A stretch of DNA of 19,902 nt from Cymbomonas tetramitiformis (Eukaryota > Chlorophyta > Pyramimonadophyceae > Pyramimonadales > Pyramimonadaceae), in assembly GCA_001247695.2 (NCBI GenBank), contig LGRX02012675.1:1-19902 (forward strand), written 5' to 3'. Each line of letters opens with the position of its first letter. Position 1 is the first letter of the stretch. Of the stretch, positions 6,603-18,200 are shown piece by piece. The position numbers and the translations under genes are program-made. Below the pieces are notes generated by a model. It ran no database searches. It was not told the origin of the DNA and worked only from the letters and a program-made list of their open reading frames with translations.

Positions 6603-8015
6603 ATGGCCGGCAAGTATCCGCAGCTGCCAATCGCAAACCAACGGATCTTTATTGGGAATAATGAGTTTCGGAATCAGCAATTGGCTATTTGTGAGAGCAT
6701 GCTTGATGGTAATGATGTTTTTGTCATTATGCCGACTGGGGGTGGCAAGAGTTTATGTTTCCAGCTGGAGACCTAGTGTTTTGCAGCGTGGCATGACCAT
6801 AGTGATCGGGCCTCTACTATCTCTCATGCACGATCAAGTAGTAAGATGTCGTGAAAAAAATGTTACTGCGATTATTTTTCACGGCGATCTGTTAAGTGAT
6901 GAGAAGACACTTGTGTGCCACGCCATTAGTCAAAATATGGTGAATTTGTTGTACGTTACTCCGGAGGCACTCGAGAGCGATGGCATGTTGCCACCGATAC
7001 TCCAAAAAATGTACCAAGCAGGGCATATAGCTCGCTTTGTGGTTGATGAAGCACACTGTGTTAGTCAAATGGGCCACGACTTTCGACCGGCGTACATCAC
7101 ACTTGGTAATTTGAAGATAGAATTTCCAGATGTTCCGATCGCAGCTTTCACGGGGACCGCAACGCATGAGACAGAAGCTGATGTCAAGGAGATTTGAGGT
7201 TGTCAATAAAAGACGCAAAGGTTTTTAGGTCTAGCAGTTGCAGAGTGAACTTGGACATTAATGTGATCATCGGCAAAATAGATCCGAAACCAAGCGTTGG
7301 TGGAAGTCAGGTGGTGAAAGAAGAGGCGGAACAAGCTGGATACGAGCAAATTCGGAAGTTTGTAGCGGAACAAGATGCGAGGTCAGGTGGAGATACCCGG
7401 TCGATAGGTATTGTGTATTGTCTCGTGCGCAGAGATTGTGAGAAGCTAGCTGCATAGTTAAGACAAAATGGAATGCGAGCAGAACATTATCACGCTGGAG
7501 TTAAATCGACAGAACGTGCAGCCGTGTATGATAGATGGATGCGAGGGGAGACAACCATCGTTGTGGCAACGAATGCTTTTGGAATGGGAGTGGACAAAGC
7601 GGATGTCAGATGGGTTGTTCACAACACAATGCCTCAACCTATCGAGAGTTGTGTGCAAGAGATTGGCAGGGCAGGTCGAGATCTATTGGATGTCACGTGC
7701 TTGTTACTATATGATCCGAAGGATGTGACACGGATTCGAACAAAGCTGCACACAGAAAAACATAAAATAAGTTCGCAACGGCAAAAGCTTTTAGAAGTGG
7801 AAAGCTTTTGTAAAACGGTTGATGTATGTAGACACACGCTTCTGATGGTTCATTTTGGCGAGAAAATTGATATGCAAACATGTAATTTGAAATGCGATAA
7901 TTGCAGGGCACAACCAAAGGGTATCAAGACGAAGAAGCGGCGGAGTGATATTCCAAAGGCTAGTGAAGGACAAGGTGGAAAGTACCGTAATACACGGCGT
8001 AGACAAAGTGCCTAG
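6603..8015 (+). pseudogene. RecQ-family DNA helicase, disabled
   Basis: The family is a 3'-to-5' ATP-dependent DNA helicase of recombination and repair. Motifs in order: Walker A PTGGGKS (about 6731), motif Ia (IGPLLSLMHDQV), DEAH at 7045–7056 within VVDEAHCVSQMGHDFRPAY (the usual Trp is Met), motif III FTGTAT, motif V VATNAFGMGVDKADVR, and motif VI QEIGRAGRD (about 7656–7682). The RecQ zinc region follows (CRHTLLMVHFGE, then CNLKCDNC). Three lesions break it: a frameshift before a TAG at 6774–6776, a frameshift at 7191–7196 consistent with loss of one T, and an in-frame TAG at 7455–7457. No winged-helix or HRDC domain is seen. ATG 6603 is the first in-frame start; the true N-terminus may be upstream, where the TIR element now sits. 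Sequencing indels cannot be excluded, and none of the lesions looks like an intron. Confidence 0.88.
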
Positions 8016-8423
8016 ATGGGATCATAAGTAATCTCCAAGCGATTGATATATACATGTGAGAGCGGACCCTTACTTCATTTATATAATGACATTGATAGGG
8101 TGGGAATGGCATCACTTTCAATAATATTGTTGTCTTATAACGGTTCCTTGACAAAAACTATTTTGCTTTGCGATTCGAATGGTTGAAAATAAGTGAGTAT
8201 CGCAAAAGTTGTGTTAATTGGTATCAATTATTCTTGACCACAGTTTTTTCTGTTGTTTCTGTTGGTTTCTCTGTAATTCTGCGACTTTCGTGGCCAATAA
8301 AAGGGAAAGTAAAGCACGAATCCAAAAAGTAACACTTGTGTATACCTTAGAATACATGTCTAAAGGAACCCTGAATTTTTTAGGCCATTTGAACAACCTT
8401 TTTTCGGGGCGTGACATAAAAGT
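8016..8423. other. AT-rich intergenic stretch
   Basis: No coding frame, repeat or RNA gene is convincing here. Confidence 0.5.
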
Positions 8424-8508
8424 CCAGAGCCTTCGGACTCCATGACAGTTACAAACCCTAAGTCATAACATCTAAATTTAACCGATCCGAAGGCTCTGGC
8501 CCCCAGAG
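8424..8508. repeat. 14-bp perfect inverted repeat with an extra arm
   Basis: CCAGAGCCTTCGGA at 8424–8437 is exactly complementary to TCCGAAGGCTCTGG at 8486–8499, with a 48-bp loop. The right arm also pairs with ccagag at 8503–8508 to form a tight alternative hairpin. It could be a transcript-end structure for a minus-strand RNA or the end of an old TIR element. Confidence 0.7.
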
Positions 8509-9132
8509 TAACATGCAGTATGCCGTTACCCTCGCCTGCGAACCATCACGCAGCAGAGCGAATGCTTTCCTCACCGGCCAATAGTCATAAATGGTAGTCC
8601 GCAACGCAATTTCGATCCGGGCGTGGAGGGGAGTCGTGCGCATCAATGATAGCTGTACCGAGCGGGCCGTTGTCACATAATCGTTTGGATGGACTTTGAC
8701 AATAAGGACGATATCGGTAACCTCTAGGACTGTAAACACGACGAGAAAGAAAAGAACACCCCCAAAATACGATACGATGGCGAGATTTTTGCCTCGGCTG
8801 TAGCCCGCGCGCACGTGGAGCAGCTATGGCGGATGAAAGTGGTGTTGCTGGGGGCAGTTATAGTGCAGGGCTGCAACTGCGGCTGCAACAGGTAAATGTG
8901 GCATCATCAAGCTATAAAGTTTGATCAAGGGGTACGTCATGTCCCATAAATTATGAAACTTCGGGGACCTTGGCGCATCAGACCATGTAGGAAGAAGCAC
9001 TGCCTTTAGAATAGCATACCGATTGCATTGGCTATAGGACGAGGGGTGCCCTCTCATTTTGTCGCCCGTCCGATGGTTTTCTTTGTCGCCTGGCATCTCT
9101 TGTTTGCAAATTCGGGATACCATATGTCCCAC
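8458..9132 (-). other. broken or split open frame, unassigned
   Basis: One minus-strand frame is open from 9132 to 8458 except for a TAG at 8824–8826. It encodes a hydrophobic run (SYFGGVLFFLVVFTVLEVTD) and ends NLDVMT-stop inside the inverted repeat. The hydrophobic run coincides with a pyrimidine-rich tract ending in ttacag, so it may be a splice acceptor rather than a membrane helix. It lies downstream of the stop I assign to the large minus-strand gene, so it could be 3' UTR, a second gene, or a pseudogene. Confidence 0.22.
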
Positions 9133-9167
9133 AACAAGTTTTTGGTTTTTTTATGACCATATGATTC

Positions 9168-9234
9168 TTAATATATTTGATATTGAACTCTTTGAGGGGT
9201 TTCGGGGGGTATCTCAAATTTGTGAGGTGGCGGC
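9168..9234 (-). CDS. split gene: last exon, Pro/Gln-rich C-terminus
   Basis: The acceptor at 9235 follows a T-rich tract ending in aatgcag. The exon completes a split Thr codon and reads PPPHKFEIPPETPQRVQYQI to a TAA at 9168–9170. The length is 1 + 66 bp, which matches the donor phase at 9340. Confidence 0.55.
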
Positions 9235-12200
9235 CTGCATTGGTTCGCGTAAAAACGCAATAGTGACAAAAATCCCCAATGTGCGAGAAAAACTCCACGT
9301 TGCCATCCAGGACGAGGGGAAATCCAAATATAGGAACACGTAAGATGCATGTGAGCCTGCTGTTTGTGCGTGAATGGAAAATAATCATTAGTATACTGCG
9401 GAGGTTGGGACTGCGATAGCTCATAAATAATTTGAGACTGCTGACCATTGTTGGGCTGGTAGCCAAAGTGCACAATCGGGATTTCTTGTCCGACTGAAGT
9501 TTTCGATGAGTCCTACCATGCCCTGAAGCAATTATGTTGAAATGTCATTCAGTGACGGATGTTGCATGAAGTGCTTATCTTCGTCATGCAATACAACTTG
9601 CGCTCATGACACTGTTGCGCTACATCGAACGAGGGGCACGCTCTTATTGTCGAGACGGCGATGAGACGACGATGTCAACTACCATTCGAATGATATAGTC
9701 TGTCAACCGATTGTCATGCACCTGTCTGCAAACCTGCTCTAGATACAAATGTGGTTTTGCACTGCCTCGCCTCAAGACCATGTTCTCGATGTTGTGTGTG
9801 ATGCTGATGTCCGAACCTTTCCCATATTTGGCACACCGATCATCCAAATAAAGCAATGCATATGGACACCGTGATAAAATGATTTCAGCTGAGTACGTAT
9901 AGTTGCTCGCCGCTACATTGACCGTCCGGCAAGTACTTCAAACAAACGTGTATTGCACGCCAAATCGAAAAAAATATCGCATATATCATATTAGCGTCGT
10001 TAAGTTGCCCGTAAAGCTCACCCTGCATGTGTGTGCGTGTGCGCGCGCGCTTGCGTGCGTGCTGTCCTTGCACCAACAACCAGTATCCTAGCCACCATAA
10101 TGCCTCGGAAATGCTATTCGGCTGCGCTACGTACTCATGCCGCGAGCGCATGTGTGTGCATTGGGATTGCTCCCCTTGTGTGCACTACTTGCATATCATC
10201 TGCCCGCATGCTGCTCGGTCTCTTCACACGTGCAGGTGAAGCAAATTTCGAGGTGCTCAGGGATCATATTTAAGGGCAGAAGATGCCCTCCTCCCCCGAA
10301 GGCATGTTCATCTTTCCAAGGGACAAGCCTACTTTTTCCTCTTATCAGGAGTGACAACCCCCTGCCAACAACCAATCCCGAACACCAAACACCTCAGAAT
10401 CGAAGCAGTTATAAGCTGAAACAGACTTGGCAAGGTTTGTCCTATGACAGTATCCTTCTCATGGAAAGGAAAATGTTCTCATTAGCACGCTGCCGATACT
10501 TTGGTTGGATGCCACAAAATGATGAGCCACCTTCGGAACGTGTGCAAAGTCGAGTCTTTGCACAAGAAATGACGTGTGCGCGCGGGCCGCTTCGTTTGCC
10601 GGAGACTGCGCCACTCCGGTGACTCACTCTTGCCTGAGGCTAGCACTGATCGCTTTTGCGAACGCCACGTTGCATCCACGCCCTCCCAAATATATATATA
10701 ATGGCGAAGCGAAGTGCAAACCTGCTCGGCGACTTGAAGGCTGGTCTCCAAATCCTCTGCCACGTGGCTCATCAGGGAAGGGCTCATCTCCACTTCAGTC
10801 AGCTCGTCACGCATCTCAGCATACGCATCTCTCCTGTACCCCCGTTGCATGCCAGTGAGAGGATGCACCCCAGCTCTGGTGCTCTGGCGAGATGCGAGCA
10901 GCAGCGCCTGCATCGGCAGCATATTGGATGGATCTGCTCCGGCAGCTTTTGTGCACCCACACATCCGTAAATACAAAAGCACGCGCCAAAAGCCGCTGTG
11001 GAGGTATGCATGCCAAAAGGCCACGTTACTTAAGCAGGCATGGAACTTGATATCACACTTTTTTTGCAAAGACGTAGCGAAAACACATCCAATGCGAAAT
11101 ATCAAATCTCAACCGTTGAGTGGCATCAGCGAGCTCGCTATTTCCAGTGCACGCCGCGCAGTCCAGTGTCTTCCCGCGTCGATGCTTTGCAGCTGCTCAA
11201 TGCCTCGCCTCGGTGCCTCACAGCGCCCCCCGAGAGCCGTCAGCCAGGGTACCCTCGAGAGGCCGGGGGGGTAGGCGCACCGCCTTGCTAGTGCCCCAGT
11301 GCTACCAAGCCCCGTCAGAATCCGGTTCCTCCTCCAGAAGCCCCCAGACGTGTTGGATCTGGGGCAGCGACCCACCCCCGTCCCCATCTCAAAGTTCGCA
11401 CTCCACAGCCGATGAATGGACGCAGCACCAATCGCAGCGCAGCCTCTGAAATGAGAATGCCCAGCAGGTCACACCATGCGCCCGCAGCGCACAGTGCATT
11501 GGCTTCAGCAATTGGAAGAGCGCCCAGCGTACCGGTAAGCTTCGAGCGCGCAGAAGCCCAGAGCGGCGGCGGGAATGCCCATCGCGATGACCCATAGGAT
11601 CGTGTTCATGGACCCCACGGTGCTGACGTGGGCCTCATCCTCATCCTGCTGCTGCTGCTGCTGCTGCGTATCCCCTGTGCGACCCTCTACCCAGCATCAA
11701 AGCCTCGTCGCGCGCGCTCGCCATGTGCACGCCCTTCCCTTGCTCTCCACATGGCGAGCCGAATGGGTGCCACCTGGAGCGAGTGACACCGGCGATGGCA
11801 GCCGCAGCGCGGGCAGCAGGCAGCGAGCAGCGGCGGTGGCAGCCGCAGCAGCAGTAGCGGCGGCAGTAGTGGCGGCGATGGCAGCGGCAGCAGTAACGGC
11901 AGCAGCCACCGTGGCGGGGGCAGCAGCAGCAGTAGCGGCAGCAGCAACCGTGGCGGTAGCAGCAGCAGCAGTAGCGGCAGCAACCGTGGCGGTGGCTGCA
12001 GCAGCAGTTGCGACGGCAGCAACCGTGGCGGTGGCAGCAGCAGCAGTAGCGACGGCAGCAACCGTGGCGGTGGCAGTAGCGGCGGCCGCAACCGTGGCGG
12101 TGGCAGCAGCAGAAGTAGCGGCAGGATTGTGAGAGCTCACGTCTGTGGTGTAAAGGCAGTCACAGAAGCGACAGGAGGTGGCAGCAGCTAAGGCGCAGCA

Positions 12201-15200
12201 GGGCACACAGCAATAGAAGCAGGCACCAGCGGCTGCGATCACCAAGCCAGCTCGGGCAGAAGGCAGAGAAGCACCTGACGGCAGCTCGTGGCGCGTGACC
12301 ACCAGCTCTGATGCAACAGGTATTGAGAACTGCTCGTGCTTCGGCGGAGGCGGAGGCATCGCAAAATCATCTCCTGGGCAACGTCGAAGCAAAGAAAAGA
12401 TGTGCCAACAATTTGCCGGTAAGTCACAGTCGCAGGTCCCCGCCGCCCATCCGAAGGCCCGGGTGCCTTTAGGGGTGCCTTTAGGGGTGTCGTTAGTGCA
12501 AACGCATATTGTGTGCGGGAGCTGCGCCGTGCTCAATCGCCACCTCAGCCAGGCGCCTGACACTTCGCCGGATGATGCAAACATCGCAGGGCCGTGACAC
12601 TTGCAGTGTTCTTCTTCAGTCCCCGGGCCGTGACACTTGCAGTGTTCTTCAGTCCCCGGGCCGAGACACTTGCAGTGTTCTTCTTCAGTCCCCGGGCCGT
12701 GACTCTTGCAGTGTTCTTCAGTCCCGGGCATGACACTTGCAGTCTTCTTCAGTCCCCGGGCCGAGACACTTGCAGTGTTCTTCAGTCCCCGGGCCGTGAC
12801 ACTTGCAGTGTTCTTCAGTCCCCGGGCCGTGACACTTGCAGTGTTCTTCAGTCCCAGGCCGTGACACTTGCAGTGTTCTTCAGTCCCCGGGCCGTGACAC
12901 TTGCAGTGTTCTTCAGTCCCCGGGCATGACTCTTGCAGTGTTCTTCTTCAGTCCCCGGGCCGTGACTCTTGCAGTGTTCTTCAGTCCCCGGGCCGTGACA
13001 CTTGCAGTGTTCTTCAGTCTCCGGGCCGACACTTGCAGTGTTCTTCTTCAGTCCCCGGGCCGTGACTCTTGCAGTGTTCTTCAGTCCCCGGGCCGTGACA
13101 CTTGCAGTGTTCTTCTTCAGTCCCGGGCCGTGACTCTTGCAGTGTTCTTCAGTCCCCGGGCCGTGACACTTGCAGTGTTCTTCTTCAGTCCCCGGGCCGT
13201 GACACTTGCAGTGTTCTTCAGTCCCCGGGCCGTGACACTTGCAGTGTTCTTCAGTCCCGGGCCGTGACACTTGCAGTGTTCTTCAGTCCCCGGGCCGTGA
13301 CACTTGCAGTGTTCTTCTTCAGTCCCGGGCCGTGACACTTGCAGTGTTCTTCAGTCCCCGGGCCGTGACATGCAGTGTTCTTCTTCAGTCCCCGGGCCGT
13401 GACACTTGCAGTGTTCTTCAGTCCCCGGGCCGTGACACTGCAGTGTTCTTCAGTCCCGGTGACACTTGTGTTCTTCAGTCCCGGGCCGTGACACTTGCAG
13501 TGTTCTTCAGTCCCCGGGCCGTGACACTTGCAGTGTTCTTCTTCAGTCCCCGGGCCGTGACACTTGGCAATTAGCACACATCGGGTGGAACTGCAGAAGT
13601 CCAAAGGAAGCTCTTAAATGGCGCACGTGGCATGCAGCCGCGCTCTGGACTTTGGCTCTCCTTCCCTCCGATGAGCGCAGCGCTGGTCCATGCTTGGGTG
13701 AATCGAGGCACTTCACGTACCTCCTAGTCCAGCCGCCACGGTGAAGTCGTGCATTTTCGCATGGAACGCCATCAGTGCGGCTTGGTTTGACGTGTCGCCG
13801 AGATCAGCACCTGTGTGAAGACCCCGCCACCTCTCTGAGGGGGACCTCGAGGAGATGCGAGGCGAATGGGAGGGAGGGGGGCAGGTAAGAGGTCCTTGCA
13901 CGAGGCTTTCCACCCGCGCCACTGCGCCGCAAAGCCGTGCCAGCTGTCAAGTAACTTGCACAGGCAAATGCAGGGCTCCAGTCCATGAGGCCATCCACCA
14001 GTGGGCGTCCTACAGCAACTGCGCATGCACTAAGGCGCTTCTCGCTTGGAGGTGGCGGGGTGCCAGGGAGCGAGAGGGTGCGGGGGGTACGACTTACCGA
14101 GCTGGTACACCGAAGTGGCCATCTGGCCCTGAGCCAACGCAGAGACTCGCGCAATGGCCACCAAGTTTAAGCGCGGGTGGTGGGTTCCCGCCTGTGCATC
14201 CGCCTGCAGCAGCCACTCCCCACTTACCCCTCCCCCTTTCGCCCCTCATCTATCTCGCTTCACCCAGTAGGCAGATAATACTGCTAGTGGTGCCATTGGT
14301 GGCTCTGCCCCCTAGTGCATAGTGTCGCCTCACAATGCTCAGGGGCGCCGCGCGTGCGAGCGCTGTGCAGTGGGGCCGAAGTGGCGTACCTTAACCACGA
14401 GCTGGTTCATGCGTGAAAGGGCTTCGCCTGCCACCTGGATAGTGGCAATATCTGCTAATGCACCAGCATATGAAATTGCCAAAGAGATTACATCCTGTGT
14501 CCAACCCAACCACGGCAACCAGAGCCCCTCCACGTCAGCTCTGCAGAGGCTCTCCACAGCCCCTCCACGTCAGCTCCGCAGAGCCTCTTCAGAGCCCCTC
14601 CATGTCAGCTCCGCAGAGCCTCTTCAGAGCCCCTCCACGTCAGCTCTGCTGAGCCTCTGGAGGCGGCCGGCTCATACACAATACATGAAGCGGAATGATC
14701 ACTGCCACTGCTGATTGGAAGCAGCGCGTCGATCAAAGCTAATCGCTCACTCGAGGTATTCGACAACCCGAGCCCCACCGCCTACGGCTAATTTTGCGCC
14801 CCCTATAACCCCCACTGGGTGGTGATCGAAGCCCTGCTGGCCGCCGACATCGCACTGCTGCCCCGGGCACAGATAACACCCGAGATCCCCGGCTGCGACA
14901 CCCGCATCGCACAAAGCTGAGATCACGAAAATTCGTAAAAATCGAACGGCTGACATAACATCACAAATATCAAGGAGTGACACAATCACATAAATATCAA
15001 GGAGTGAACGGCTGATATCACAGGAATGTGCAGACGCGAACGGCTGACATTACACGAATAACAAGGAGTGAACGGCTGACATTGAGAGGCGAAAGGTGAG
15101 AGTGGAGGGACAGTGAGGGTGACGAAAGGTGACAGTGGGTGGAGGGGTGCAACCTGAGCGTCATCCGCATGGCCCAGGAAGAGGCGAAAGGTGACAGTGG

Positions 15201-18200
15201 GTGGAGGGATGCAACCTGAGCGTCATCCGCGTGGCCCAGGAAGAGCGAAAGGTGACAGTGGGTGGAGGGGTGCAACCTGAGCGTCATCCGCATGGCCCAG
15301 GAAGAGGCGAAAGGTGACAGTGGGTGGAGGGATGCAACCTGAGCGTCATCCGCGTGGCCCAGAAAGGTGACAGTGGGTGGAGGGGTGCAACCTGAGCGTC
15401 ATCCGCGTGGCCCAGGAAGAGGCGGCGCTGCGCAACTTTCACCTGCCCCGGCGACGCAAGAGGTCAAAGGTCGCATTGCGTGATGCCGTGGCAAAAGCAG
15501 AGATGAGGTACCCACTGATTGCACCACCATGGCAAGACTCCGCTGCGAGTCACACCTGATTGGAGGGTGAGCATGCTACAGGCAAGACATTGACCACGCG
15601 TCAGCGCGTCCGGGTCCCTCACATCCAAATAACACAGAACTGATGAGCAAGCACAACCCTCATCGTCGCATTGGCACATCTCCCTCGCTTGTGCGTCCTT
15701 TGAGAAGCAGCAGAGTGGCAGCCGCGCGCCCGCCACAACGAGCGAGCCCTTCCAGATAACCCAGAAAAGCAAAAAATACGGCAAGAAGGCGGTCCAAAAA
15801 TGACGAAGCTTGTTACCTGATACCTTGGGTTCCAATCGTGGGTGCCATATATCAAGTCCACCATTGCACTAAGCACTGCATCTCCCAGCTGTGCCACAAA
15901 GCCGGTCCGCCAGTGTGCTCAGCACTGCATCTCCCAGCCGTGCCGGAGACGCGGGGCGCAGGGAACGCGCAGCACTGCATCTCCCAGCCGTGCCGGAAAC
16001 GCGGGGCGCAGGGAACTGAGCACTGCATCTCCCAGCCGTGCTAGAGACGCGGGCGCAGGGAACGCAGCACTGCATCTCCCAGCTGTGCCGGAGACGCGGG
16101 CAGGGAACTACAGCACTGCATCTCCCAGCTGTGCCGGAGACGTGGGCGCAGGGAACGCGCAGCACTGCATCTCCCAGCCGTGCCGGGAGACGCTGGGCGC
16201 AGGGAACGCGCAGCACTGCATCTCCTGTGCCGTGCCGGGAGACGCGGGCGCAGGGAACGCGCAGCACTGCATCTCCCAGCTGTGCCGGGAGACGTGGGCG
16301 TAGGGAACGCGCAGCACTGCATCTCCCAGCCGTGCCGGAGACGCCGGGCGCAGGAACGCGCAGCACTGCATCTCCCAGCCGTGCCGGAGACGAGGGGCGC
16401 AGGGAACGCCGCAGCACCGCATCTCCCAGCCGTGCCGGAGACGTGGGGCGAGGGAACGCGCAGCACTGCACCTCCCAGCCGTGCCTGGGCGCAGGGAACG
16501 CGCGCAGCACTGCATCTCCCAGCCGTGCCGAGACGTGGGGCGCAGGGAACGCGCAGCACTGCATCTCCCAGCCGTGCCGGGAGACGGGGGCGCAGGGAAC
16601 GCGCAGCACTGCATCTCCCAGCCGTGCCGGGGAGACGTGGGCGAGGGAACGCGCAGCACTGCATCTCCCAGCTGTGCCGGAAACGCGGGGCGCAGGGAAC
16701 GCGCAGCACTGCATGTCCCAGCCGTGCCGGAGACGTGGGGCGCAGGGAACGCGCAGCACTGCATCTCCCAGCCGTGCTAGAGACGTGGGCGCAGTGGAAC
16801 GCGCAGCACTGCATCTCCCAGCCGTGCCGGGAGACGTGGGGCGCAGGGAACCGCAGCACTGCATCTCCCAGCCTGTGCTAGAGACGTGGGGCGCAGGAAC
16901 GCGCGCAGCACTGCATCTCTCAGCCGTGCTGGGAGACCTGGGCGCAGGGAACGGCGCAGCACCGCATCTCCCGGCTGTGCTAGAGACGTGGGGCGCAGGG
17001 AACGCGTAGCACTGCATCTCCCGGCTGTGCTAGAGACGTGGGGCGCAGGGAACGCGTAGCACCGCATCTCCCGGCTATGCTAGAGACGTGGGGCGCAGGG
17101 AACGCGTAGCACTGCATCTCCCAGCCGTGCCGGAGACGTGGGCGCAGGGAACGCGCAGCACTGCATCTCCCAGCTTTGCCGGAGACGTGGGGCGCAGGGA
17201 ACGCGCAGCACTGCATCTCCCAGCCGTGCCGGAGACGAGGGGCGCAGGGAACGCGCAGCACTGCATCTCCCAGCCGTGCCGGAGACGAGGGGCGCAGGGA
17301 ACGCGCAGCACTGCATCTCCCAGCCGTGCCGGGAGACGCGGGCGCAGGGAACGCGCAGCACTGCATCTCCCAGCCGTGCCGGAGACGTGGGGCGCAGGGA
17401 ACGCGCAGCACTGCATCTCCCAGCCGTGCCGGAGACGCCGGGCGCAGGGAACGCGCAGCACTGCATCTCCCAGCCGTGCCGGAGACGCGGGGCGCAGGGA
17501 ACGCGCAGCACTGCATCTCCCAGCCGTGCCGGAGACGCGGGGCGCAGGGAACGCGCAGCCTGGCAGTGCCGGAGAAGCACCTGGTGGTTCATCATGTTGG
17601 GCAGCTGCGTGGCGCCTGTGGCGGAGATGGCGCCCTGCGGCAGGGCACATTTCTCGCCTCACATGGTCAGCCCCAAGAGCTCGAAACTTCGCTCTCTCTG
17701 ATCAGACGAGGAAGCCCGGCTGCTACGAAATAGCATATTGTGTGAGAATGCATCTGGATAATGCCACGTGGAGTTCAACTGCCTGCCATCGGCCACGGGA
17801 TGCCCTTGGGACGAAATGTGGCATTACAGTGACAACTCCTGGCAGCTGCAGAGAGGCGGCTCTAGGGGGCATTGCGAGAGAGAAGGCGGGTGATGGGCGG
17901 CACTGATGTCAAAGGGGGCATTGCGAGAGAGAAGGCGGGTGCCGGGCGGCACTGATGTCAAAGGAGGCATTGCGAGAGAGAAGGCGGGTGATGGGCGGCA
18001 CTGCAGGAACATGGCTACTCCAGAATAAGGCAGGATGTGAGGCAGGACGCTGAGGGGCATTGCGAGGGGGGAAGGAGCAGGCGCCTGCGCAGGCTCAAGG
18101 TGCCCCATGCTAAGCGCAGAAGAAACATTTAATTCCGAAATACCGAACAAGGTTGCAGAAGCACAGCGTGAAGCAGGGAGACTAGAATCACCGCTGCGCA

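Noticed and set aside
6765..7475. Introns as the cause of the RecQ frame breaks
   Set aside because: Protein similarity continues directly across each break with no room for an intron. Lesion 2 fits loss of one T and lesion 3 is a plain in-frame TAG.
8450..8462. Interstitial telomere repeat (aaaccctaa)
   Set aside because: Only about one and a third repeat units are present, as expected by chance.
10482..11105. One 207-codon minus-strand ORF as a single gene
   Set aside because: Only its middle (10722–10907) looks coding and is bounded by splice sites in phase with neighbouring exons; the rest reads as intron.
11575..12132. Poly-Ala/Val ORF on the plus strand and poly-Leu/Pro or Ala/Thr ORFs on the minus strand
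   Set aside because: These come from the GC-rich triplet tract inside an intron; the flanking unique sequence codes on the minus strand in the splice model.
12594..13604. ORFs with an 11-residue repeat on both strands
   Set aside because: The 33-bp unit is divisible by 3 and has no stop in several frames. There is no unique protein sequence or start context.
12590..17557. CRISPR-like arrays
   Set aside because: The units are head-to-tail with no unique spacers, and the DNA is eukaryotic with introns.
15869..17662. Long ORFs on both strands (up to 382 codons)
   Set aside because: They are translations of the 50-bp minisatellite, whose unit lacks stops in most frames. Period and reading frame explain them fully.
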